11,319 nucleotides of DNA from JBGPBY01 sp041481485 (GTDB lineage Bacteria > Acidobacteriota > Terriglobia > 20CM-2-55-15). The position numbers and the translations under genes are program-made. Positions 5,410 through 11,319 of this stretch are shown piece after piece. Within the stretch, counting starts at the first letter, position 1, and each line of letters begins with the position of its first letter. Below the pieces are notes generated by a model. That model ran no database searches. It was given only the letters and a program-made list of their open reading frames with translations, and was not told where the DNA came from. The DNA is taken from the NCBI GenBank assembly GCA_041481485.1, contig JBGPBY010000223.1, positions 1 to 11,319 on the forward strand, in the 5' to 3' direction.

Positions 5410-6798
5410 ATGAAGCGCATTGGAATTTTAACCGCCGGCGGCGATACTCCTGCTCTCAATGCCACGATTCATGGTGCAGTCGTTCGTGCGAATCAGCTGC
5501 GAATTGAAATTTTCGGTTTTATCAAAGGCTTCAACTGTCTTTTTAATCCCCGGGTTCCGCACGTCCATCTCAATCCGTTGTTTCAGGCCATTCCGGAACT
5601 GGATCCCACCAAGGGCGGCACGCTTATCGGATCGTCACGAGACTATGTCGATCCGGATAACAAGGATGAACTGGAGCTTATTTCATCACGGCTTCGGCAC
5701 TTGGGCATCGATGGCCTGATTTGCATAGGCGGCGACGGAACGCTCAACGGCCTCCAGCCTCTTGCCGAACGATTGCCAACCGTGCTGGCTCCGAAGACGA
5801 TCGACAACGACCTTGGACTAAATTTCCCCAGTGAGCCGGACGAGTGGGTCCGAGCCAACGATTCGTCATCAAAAACCGGATTCACCTATAAGCGGACGCC
5901 GTCGAGCGTGGTGTTTGATCTGGACCAGATCGTGAATTACGCAACGCCCGGTTACGCGACCGCAGTGATGGTCTCCTCTCAGGGTATTGAACGCATCCGC
6001 ACGACAGCCGAAAGCCACCGCCGGATTGCCATTATCGAAGTCATGGGCCGTCATTCCGGATATATCGCGCTTGGTTCGGCGTATGGTCAGCCGGATATCA
6101 TTCTTATTCCGGAATCTCCTGTCGATCTGGATCGCGTGGTTGACCGTGTGAAATATCTCTACGACCTGCAGAAAAACGTAGTCATCGTCTGCGGCGAGGG
6201 AATCGTTGATGAACAGGGAGTCGAACTCGCCGAATCCCGCTCGACGGATCCGGGAGGCAACGTCGTCTTCACTGGCGCGGCAGATGCCCTGCGGGAACGC
6301 ATGGTTTACATGATCGGCGATTCCTATTTCCAGAGATACCGGCGCGGCGGTTCGGCCAAGGAAGCCATTTTCACCAGAAAGGTCGGCCACACGCAGCGAG
6401 GCGGCAGGCCGATATTATTCGACCGGTTTTACGCAGCACTGCTTGGCGCAAAGGCTGTCGATCTTTTGATGGAGGGCCGGAACAATGCCGTATCGGTGTT
6501 GCAATACAAGTCCAGCAAGGGTTTCCATGTGGAAGGCTACGATGCGAATCGATTCCGCGACCGCTGGGGATACATTCATGCCAGACACTTGCATCTATCG
6601 CTTTACGATCCGCGGCTCATGAAGCCGTCCAAAATGGGAATCGACTACTTACTGCCGATCTTCACTGACGCTATTGGCAACGACGATGCGGAACATCTGA
6701 GGCAGACGCTGTTCGATCCGGGCAATCTGGTACAGCCATACCATTCTGTCAATACCGACGTCCACAAGCGCATCCGCTACATCAATCCCACCGACTAG
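5410..6798 (+). CDS. pfkA: 6-phosphofructokinase, group III type, probably ATP-dependent
   Basis: This enzyme phosphorylates fructose 6-phosphate to fructose 1,6-bisphosphate in cytoplasmic glycolysis. The 462-residue length suits the long group III family. Motifs are GGDTPALNA (10-18), GGDGT (107-111), PKTIDND (128-134, with Asp132 as catalytic base), VMGRHSG (211-217) and GHTQRGG (326-332). The Gly at 110, equivalent to E. coli Gly104, points to ATP rather than pyrophosphate. Lys129, equivalent to position 124, is the residue usual in the pyrophosphate/group III lineage. Against E. coli PfkA about 38 extra residues lie between Asp134 and the TPGYATAV segment near 179. ATG 5410 is followed directly by the first strand (KRIGILTAGG). 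No good ribosome site is visible. The gene stands alone and converges on the DUF4159 gene with one base between stops. Confidence 0.93.
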   Translation: MKRIGILTAGGDTPALNATIHGAVVRANQLRIEIFGFIKGFNCLFNPRVPHVHLNPLFQAIPELDPTKGGTLIGSSRDYVDPDNKDELELISSRLRHLGIDGLICIGGDGTLNGLQPLAERLPTVLAPKTIDNDLGLNFPSEPDEWVRANDSSSKTGFTYKRTPSSVVFDLDQIVNYATPGYATAVMVSSQGIERIRTTAESHRRIAIIEVMGRHSGYIALGSAYGQPDIILIPESPVDLDRVVDRVKYLYDLQKNVVIVCGEGIVDEQGVELAESRSTDPGGNVVFTGAADALRERMVYMIGDSYFQRYRRGGSAKEAIFTRKVGHTQRGGRPILFDRFYAALLGAKAVDLLMEGRNNAVSVLQYKSSKGFHVEGYDANRFRDRWGYIHARHLHLSLYDPRLMKPSKMGIDYLLPIFTDAIGNDDAEHLRQTLFDPGNLVQPYHSVNTDVHKRIRYINPTD

Positions 6799-6799
6799 T

Positions 6800-7543
6800 C
6801 TAGTGCGACATCGCGTATAGAACGTAGTTGACTCCCAACTGTGTGGCCCAGACCGCGGGTTTGACCGGCGCGCTGCCCTTATCCAGATCTTCCCAGTAGT
6901 CGCCGAGGTCGTTGTTGTAGTCGGCGACCAGCCGAAGTTTGCCGTGCTCATCGACAAGTCCCCAGAATTGGGGTTTGAAATTGCCGTACGGCGGATCCAT
7001 GTCAAGGGTTGCAATATCAAAAAACTGGTGAAATATCGGGTGGCTGAGATCCAGGCGGACCAGCTTGTATTCCGGGACCGCTTTGGACAGGTAGTAGCGC
7101 AGGACTTCCAGTTCGTCGGGATCGTCTTCGAGAAAGCCCGGTTCGCGAAAATCGTCCGCCATAACGAAACCTCCTCGGCGGATATATTCCCCAAGGTTCT
7201 TGATCTCCTGGTCATTCAAATTCATGAAGCCCGGCTCGGAGAAATAGAGGAATGGGTATTTGAAGATATCCGGACTTTCCAGCTCGACGTTAATATGCGA
7301 TTCGGATGTGGTTCGAATTCCGGTCAGTTCCTGCACAAGAGACGTGACGAACTCATCGGAAAACGGCCAGTCATGCCACCATGGGGGGCCAGGGGAACCT
7401 TCATCCCAATACTGTGTCCAGCGGCGCTGAGTGAACTGAACCCTGGCAAACACAAATTCCGAGTCCTTGGGAGGCGGCGCCTCGGATTCCCCGTTTCCAC
7501 ACATCAATGACAGAAAGACAATTGCTGCGAAGACTTTTTTCAC
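6800..7543 (-). CDS. Exported DUF4159-family protein
   Basis: A 247-residue protein from GTG 7543, with GAGG about seven bases upstream. The N-terminus (MKKVFAAIVFLSLMCG) is a Sec signal peptide. The Cys at 15 lacks a good lipobox, so a lipoprotein is possible but not clear. The mature part matches what is known of DUF4159: FVFARVQF (30-37), a WWHDWPFSDEF block (55-65), YPFLYFSEPGF (96-106), then EIKNLGEYIRRGGFVMADDF (113-132) and SHPIFHQFF (167-175). These proteins have a class I glutamine-amidotransferase-like fold of unknown activity. They are often found near MoxR ATPase and von Willebrand-factor genes, but here no such partner is in view. The gene meets the phosphofructokinase tail to tail. 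Confidence 0.85.
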   Translation of the reverse strand: MKKVFAAIVFLSLMCGNGESEAPPPKDSEFVFARVQFTQRRWTQYWDEGSPGPPWWHDWPFSDEFVTSLVQELTGIRTTSESHINVELESPDIFKYPFLYFSEPGFMNLNDQEIKNLGEYIRRGGFVMADDFREPGFLEDDPDELEVLRYYLSKAVPEYKLVRLDLSHPIFHQFFDIATLDMDPPYGNFKPQFWGLVDEHGKLRLVADYNNDLGDYWEDLDKGSAPVKPAVWATQLGVNYVLYAMSH

Positions 7544-7799
7544 AATAGCCTCAACGCATCCGATCTTCCCAGAATGACATGAAGTTTTCCTTAACTGCGC
7601 AACGAAAACATATGCGGCCAGTCCATAGTAGAGGCGTGAACATTAATTCTGATGTTACCGTCGAAATTTGACCCGGAAAGGTCCGGAAAGTTGGACAGAA
7701 TCTACACAATCGACGGCAAATTGCTCATGATTCGAGTATATCGTGCGGCTCACTTTGTTCAAATTGGAACTTCTGTGCTAACCTCCCCGCGACAGAGAA
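7544..7799. other. Divergent intergenic region
   Basis: The 256 bases between the DUF4159 start and the gene at 7800 must carry promoters in both directions. A tandem CCGGAAAG (7673-7680 and 7683-7690) is the only repeat I see. TTGTTC followed 16 bases later by GCTAAC, just before 7790, is a weak promoter candidate for the plus-strand cluster. No small gene is supported. Confidence 0.4.
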
Positions 7800-8126
7800 A
7801 TGCCCAGACTTAAGCGCTTTTGTACCTGTCTGCTTGCAGCAGTACTTCTGATTCCCGCGATATCGGCTCATGATGACGCGATCCGTCTTTCTGCGTTTCA
7901 GACCGTAGTCAACACCCAGGATGAATCCTTAGTCGCCGTTCACCTGGGAAAAACCGACTTTGACTCCACGCTTGCCACTCTCCTGGATGGGCTCGATACG
8001 ATTCATATCGGCAATGCGTGCATATTCTCACTGAGCATCACTTTCTCTCCGCTTCTGCTGATTGAAGAAAGCCGAGGCTGCAACCGCAGTGTCGCCGCCC
8101 CGGCTGGCCGCGCTCCTCCTGCCTAG
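7800..8126 (+). CDS. Small putative secreted protein, unknown function
   Basis: A 108-residue frame from ATG 7800. The N-terminus (MPRLKRFCTCLLAAVLLIPAISA) is a convincing signal peptide with an A-x-A-like cleavage before HDDAIRL. Residues 26-72 look like ordinary folded protein. From about residue 73 the sequence turns hydrophobic, then low-complexity (SVAAPAGRAPPA), which could be a membrane anchor with a tail or a frameshifted end. The ribosome site is poor (AGAG close to the ATG). It lies 53 bases before the reductase gene in the same direction and may be the first gene of that cluster. No family is recognised. Confidence 0.5.
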   Translation: MPRLKRFCTCLLAAVLLIPAISAHDDAIRLSAFQTVVNTQDESLVAVHLGKTDFDSTLATLLDGLDTIHIGNACIFSLSITFSPLLLIEESRGCNRSVAAPAGRAPPA

Positions 8127-8179
8127 TTTCCCTTTCCGATTCTTAAATCCAAATTAAATTCCTGGGGGAGGCGTTTGCA

Positions 8180-9343
8180 ATGTGGAATGTGTTCCTAACG
8201 GGAGCGACTGGATTTCTCGGCGGAGAAATTGCTGTTGCGCTCTCTAAACTCGATTCGGTTGAAAAGATCGCGTGTCTGGTTCGTTCGAAGGAAGACTGTG
8301 AGGCGGTCGATCGTCTCGAGCGAGTGTTTGCACTGCACGAAGATCTGTACGATCCACGAAAAGTTATTGCGGTTCGGGGCAGTCTCACCGATGAAAAGCT
8401 GTCCTGCGATCTGGCCCGTCATCCTGATTTATCAGACATCAATCTGGTGATTCATTCCGGCGCCAATACATCATTTCTCAGTCAGAAGTACGCCGCAGTG
8501 GCGGAAACCAACATCAACGGCACTCAAAGAGTTGCCCGCTGGGCATCCGGTCTCAAGTCTCTCGAGGCATTTGCATTCATCGGCACCGCGACGATCGCTG
8601 GCGCCGGCCAGGACGTGGTGGGGCGCACAATCTACGAGGATGAATCACCAAATGACACCGCAAAGCACCTGGTCGGATACACGCAGTCAAAAATGCTTGC
8701 GGAAATGGCGGTTCGAAATATATTGCCCGAAGAGAAGCTTGCGGTCATTCGCCCATCGATCCTGGTGGGAGACAGCCGCTGTCTCGTGCCGCGTTCCTTT
8801 GATATTGCCTGGATCATCGTCGCGCTTCGCCACCTGCGAATGTTTTTCGGCGATCCGGATGCTTCATGCGACATCATTCCCGTCGACTACGCTGCAGATG
8901 CCATCGTTAAACTGCTGACGGGTCCGCGCCGTTATACCACCTACCATGTAAGCGCCGGCGCCGCATCAACGACCTGCCGGAACATTATTGATGCCGTTGT
9001 CAACGACGACTCTGGAGTCCCGGAATTCGTTTACACCGGCGGAGAACAACTGCATCACTTGAAGAAGTGGCTCAGAACCGGTAAGACCCCCCATCCCTCT
9101 CTGGCCCGTTATTCCAGGCAACTGGAATACATCCACTATGGGATCGGACGCAAAAAGGCGAGAATGCTGTTGTCCGGTCTCGACGCATACTGGAAGTTCA
9201 TCGATCTGGATCAGCGGTTCGATAACACCCGGTTGCTCGAAGACACTGGAATCGGCCTCCCGGAGCCGGCTCACAATTACCTTGGCCGCACCGCAATGTA
9301 TTTTGGGGATCTGGATCCGCTGGAGGCCGCCGTCAATCCTTAG
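8180..9343 (+). CDS. Stand-alone thioester-reductase-like NAD(P)-dependent SDR protein
   Basis: A 387-residue extended short-chain dehydrogenase of the NAD_binding_4 (male-sterility/thioester reductase) group. It has the TGATGFLGG dinucleotide motif (7-15), HSGA (92-95), a Thr in IGTATIAG (134-141), catalytic Tyr167 and Lys171 in YTQSK, and RPSILVGDS (191-199). Relatives reduce acyl thioesters on CoA or a carrier protein to aldehydes or alcohols, as in Lys2, NRPS terminal domains and fatty acyl-CoA reductases. No adenylation or carrier domain is attached, so the substrate is unknown. ATG 8180 has GGAGG eight bases upstream. It lies 12 bases before the transporter gene, so the two should be co-transcribed. 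A sugar-epimerase role is a less likely alternative. Confidence 0.82.
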   Translation: MWNVFLTGATGFLGGEIAVALSKLDSVEKIACLVRSKEDCEAVDRLERVFALHEDLYDPRKVIAVRGSLTDEKLSCDLARHPDLSDINLVIHSGANTSFLSQKYAAVAETNINGTQRVARWASGLKSLEAFAFIGTATIAGAGQDVVGRTIYEDESPNDTAKHLVGYTQSKMLAEMAVRNILPEEKLAVIRPSILVGDSRCLVPRSFDIAWIIVALRHLRMFFGDPDASCDIIPVDYAADAIVKLLTGPRRYTTYHVSAGAASTTCRNIIDAVVNDDSGVPEFVYTGGEQLHHLKKWLRTGKTPHPSLARYSRQLEYIHYGIGRKKARMLLSGLDAYWKFIDLDQRFDNTRLLEDTGIGLPEPAHNYLGRTAMYFGDLDPLEAAVNP

Positions 9344-9355
9344 CGGAGGAATTCA

Positions 9356-9808
9356 GTGAAACAGGTCATTTATGCCAGCATGGCCGTCGTTCTTTACGCC
9401 CTGGGCAACGTCCTGATTGAGCAGAAGCTGAAGTCGTTTACACAATTCGGGATTATGGCGTTCACGTACGTCCCTATGGTGTTCATGACGGCTGCAGCTC
9501 TGGGTATCCTGAAAGCCCGGCACCAGACCATCGCATTTCCAAATGGGAATGCAATTTATTTTGCAGGCGCGATCGCCGTTGTCTTCTTTGTTGCCGACAG
9601 CTTTTTCTTCAGCGCATACACGAACAATGCGGATGCATTTACCGTTTCATCGATCGTATTGATGTTTCCCGCCGCTGCATCCGCATTCAAATACTTCTTT
9701 ACCGGCAAGCTGCCGAATCGGTATCACCTGGCGGCCTATGCCGTCGCAGTCGCTGCTGTAGTTCTCGCGGAAAAGGGAAACGCAGTTCGGGATGCCGCAA
9801 TCAAGTGA
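9356..9808 (+). CDS. Half-size DMT/EamA-type membrane transporter
   Basis: A 150-residue protein from GTG 9356, preceded by GGAGGA (9345-9350) with five bases between. Five hydrophobic helices are visible at about residues 4-20, 32-52, 66-87, 94-113 and 122-140. The layout matches one half of the ten-helix drug/metabolite transporter superfamily (EamA), including a start inside the membrane with YALGNVLIEQKL and a final helix ending in VLAEKGN. Half-size members usually act as homo- or heterodimers. Since no second half is adjacent, a homodimer is more likely. Its position between a reductase and an outer-membrane-like protein suggests export of a metabolite or lipid (inference). The 3' end overlaps the next gene by 17 bases. 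Confidence 0.8.
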   Translation: MKQVIYASMAVVLYALGNVLIEQKLKSFTQFGIMAFTYVPMVFMTAAALGILKARHQTIAFPNGNAIYFAGAIAVVFFVADSFFFSAYTNNADAFTVSSIVLMFPAAASAFKYFFTGKLPNRYHLAAYAVAVAAVVLAEKGNAVRDAAIK

Positions 9809-10640
9809 GGCAGTGTATTCTCGCTTGATGAATTGGAATACCGGCTGTCGCCGATGGACATATTATTTTCTGATTTCCGCATTTCTTTTTCTTTGCAGTA
9901 TCCCGGCTTTTGGTCAGCAACGTCCGGTTTTGACAGAAGATCCAAGATTGATTCCACCGGGAACTCTCGATGTCGAGACCGGATTTACATTTGAGAAACG
10001 TGCGGTCTACACACTTTCCGGACTGCAGGGAAGTCATGTTGCACTGCTGCCCAGCGGCCTCCACTTTGGTCTTGGCGAAAGGGCTGAATTTCAGCTGACC
10101 GGCACACTCCACGACTACCTCCGCACGAACGGAGTTTGGTACAAAGACTTTGGCGACATTTCGTTATCCACAAAAATGAAGATCACCGGGGAGTCTCGCA
10201 GGCTTCCTGCAATTTCTTTTCGCCCGTCCGTCACTCTTCCCAACGCCAACCAGGCGAGCGGACTGGGGCTGAACACCACACGATTTTTCGCGTCGATTCT
10301 GGCCGGAAAATCGATTCGAAAAGCGTTTGTGTTTGGCAATATCGGATCTGGAATCATGGACAATCCCACACACGCCGGAGTTCAGGACGATGTGTTGACG
10401 TTTGGTCTCGCCGCCAGCGTCCCGCTGGCGTCGCGCTTGAACTGGCTCGGAGAGTTTTCGGGATTGAAGAATCCGAGAGACAATCCCGCCCCCGGAAGCG
10501 AAACCCGCAGGCAATTGCGCACAGGTATTCAGCTGACAGCGGCGGGAATTCGCTGGGATGGCGGAGTGTTGGCCGGACTCACTCACCTCGACCCGCGCTA
10601 TGGAATCACTTTCGGGATGACGAAGCGCTTCGGAAAGTGA
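9792..10640 (+). CDS. Putative outer-membrane beta-barrel protein
   Basis: A 282-residue protein with an N-terminal signal sequence: basic residues around 19-21, a hydrophobic stretch about 24-40, and cleavage after AFG at 41 before QQRPVLTEDP. The mature part is rich in alternating strands and Gly/Thr/Ser, e.g. TLDVETGFTFEKR, RAEFQLTGTLHDYL, GDISLSTKMKITG and RLNWLGEFSG, ending in YGITFGMTKRFGK. This pattern suits a 10- to 12-strand outer-membrane barrel like the transporter-like (phenol MetA) group; this is by character, not by a firm motif. The ATG at 9792 overlaps the transporter gene by 17 bases. GTG 9813 or ATG 9828 are possible later starts that would give a shorter, more typical signal peptide. 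The overlap indicates coupling with the upstream genes. Confidence 0.7.
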   Translation: MPQSSEAVYSRLMNWNTGCRRWTYYFLISAFLFLCSIPAFGQQRPVLTEDPRLIPPGTLDVETGFTFEKRAVYTLSGLQGSHVALLPSGLHFGLGERAEFQLTGTLHDYLRTNGVWYKDFGDISLSTKMKITGESRRLPAISFRPSVTLPNANQASGLGLNTTRFFASILAGKSIRKAFVFGNIGSGIMDNPTHAGVQDDVLTFGLAASVPLASRLNWLGEFSGLKNPRDNPAPGSETRRQLRTGIQLTAAGIRWDGGVLAGLTHLDPRYGITFGMTKRFGK

Positions 10641-11009
10641 CGAGGAGTTCATTCCGGTTTTCTGGCCTGCATTTGAGATTTCATGTTCCCAATGTAGGGG
10701 CGGTCTATGACCGCCCACAATTAAGAGGCCTGCATTCCTCCGTATTGCGGGCGGTCATAGACCGCCCCTACAAAGAAGAATCCATTCGTCTGGCAATTTC
10801 ATTGTTACCGCGTAGTTGCCGTGCAACTTTGTTGCTGGATTGCCGCCAAGGTTGAGAGACCGCAACATAGTTGCTTTAATTCGAAGGGACCGCATCTGCG
10901 TCAAACCCCTCCTTCGTCCCACAGAATCAATCATTCATCCCCGCTGGCACGCGGAGTGCACCTGAGAACCATCTGAAAAACTTCCGAGACCACACCAAGG
11001 AGGGAAGAA
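10641..11009. other. Intergenic region with hairpins, no gene
   Basis: There is no supported gene in these 369 bases. A 10-base direct repeat GGCCTGCATT occurs at 10664-10673 and 10727-10736, the second inside the spacer of the inverted repeat at 10693-10772. Two smaller hairpins share a GTTGC/GCAAC core: AGTTGC-CGT-GCAACT (10814-10828, then TTT) and GCAAC-ATA-GTTGC (10862-10874, then a T-rich run). Either could be a weak terminator for the cluster ending at 10640. Confidence 0.55.
10693..10772. repeat. 24-bp perfect inverted repeat with self-complementary arms
   Basis: Arm 10693-10716 is the exact reverse complement of arm 10749-10772, with a 32-base spacer. Each arm also folds on itself as GGGCGGTC-TAT-GACCGCCC (or with an ATA loop), an 8-bp stem next to an outer TGTAG. 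The structure resembles paired REP units (BIME-like) moved by RAYT transposases. It could alternatively form one long hairpin. The first bases are shared with 1887-1899. Confidence 0.88.
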
Positions 11010-11319
11010 ATGTTTGCCCTTGTCAGGTGCAGCAGTGTTCGAAGGATTTTGCTTGCGGTTTTCGTGTTCGCACCCACGATTGTTCTCGCTCAGCAGGACA
11101 AGGTTTCGCAAGGCCTTGACGAACAAGTTCAGGAAATCAAATCAGACGTCCTCAGCATTGCAGCGGAGCTGAACCAGCTCGAAGAGAAACTGCTGTACCC
11201 ATCAGGAACGCAGGTCGCGATCTTCGTTGCGCTGACCAAGGGCGACGCGATGCGACTCGACGCCGTGCGCCTTCAGATCGACGGTCAACTTGCCGCGCAC
11301 CACATCTACAGCGCGAAAG
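11010..11319 (+). CDS. Secreted protein of unknown function, 5' part (3' end outside window)
   Basis: ATG 11010 has an excellent AAGGAGGG site (10997-11004) five bases upstream. The frame stays open to the window end (103 codons). A signal peptide (MFALVRCSSVRRILLAVFVF and on to LAQQ, cleavage near residue 29) leads to a short coiled-coil-like helix (about 32-58, EQVQEIKSDVLSIAAELNQL and on). The segment EEKLLYPSGTQVAIFVAL then precedes LDAVRLQIDGQLAAHHIYSAK. A helix followed by LLYPSGTQVAIF and a strand-rich Ig-like part recalls conserved periplasmic proteins found beside TPR and ExbB/TolQ-like genes; this is from memory and unverified. The neighbour needed to test it lies outside the window. 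Confidence 0.8.
   Translation, partial: MFALVRCSSVRRILLAVFVFAPTIVLAQQDKVSQGLDEQVQEIKSDVLSIAAELNQLEEKLLYPSGTQVAIFVALTKGDAMRLDAVRLQIDGQLAAHHIYSAK

Noticed and set aside
6944..7510. 188-residue plus-strand frame opposite the DUF4159 gene
   Set aside because: The minus-strand product has clear family motifs and a signal peptide. The plus-strand frame shows none and is an antisense shadow.
7763..7782. Sigma-54-like TTGG...TGC before the gene at 7800
   Set aside because: The spacing between GG and GC is nine bases, not the required ten.

Overview
The window looks like a bacterial chromosome of moderate GC content. GTG starts are frequent, Shine-Dalgarno sites are mostly good, and REP-like palindromic repeats sit between genes. 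The pgk-tpiA pair close to secG and tRNA-Leu, the group III type phosphofructokinase and the DUF4159 protein would fit Acidobacteriota or a neighbouring phylum. That is an inference from gene content; no rRNA is present to settle it.

Region by region: (1) 1-1594 holds the 3' part of pgk, overlapped by four bases by tpiA, and closed by a strong intrinsic terminator. (2) 1595-2190 has no convincing gene but carries a composite palindromic repeat. (3) 2191-2976 is a two-gene minus-strand operon of unknown function (a soluble protein and a four-helix membrane protein), lying between tpiA and secG. (4) 3139-3633 is a secG transcription unit with a near-consensus promoter, followed 16 bases later by tRNA-Leu(GAG). 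(5) About 3613-5342 is a worn integration site. The 3' end of the tRNA is repeated at 4890-4911, and a truncated tyrosine integrase abuts that copy. The stretch between the repeats contains small reading frames and a small membrane protein. (6) 5410-6798 is a 6-phosphofructokinase with an unusual insertion after its catalytic loop. It converges tail to tail on a DUF4159 exported protein (6800-7543). (7) 7800-10640 is a co-directional cluster: a small secreted protein, a stand-alone thioester-reductase-like NAD(P) enzyme, a half-size DMT/EamA transporter and an outer-membrane beta-barrel-like protein. (8) 10641-11009 is intergenic and carries a 24-bp perfect inverted repeat whose arms are themselves hairpins. 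(9) From 11010 the start of another secreted protein runs off the end.

Functionally, pgk, tpiA and the phosphofructokinase serve glycolysis. secG and tRNA-Leu serve protein export and translation, in an arrangement also known from E. coli (secG-leuU). The most unusual parts are the tRNA-Leu integration scar, the insertion in the phosphofructokinase, and the reductase/transporter/barrel cluster, which may make and export a reduced lipid or secondary metabolite (speculative).
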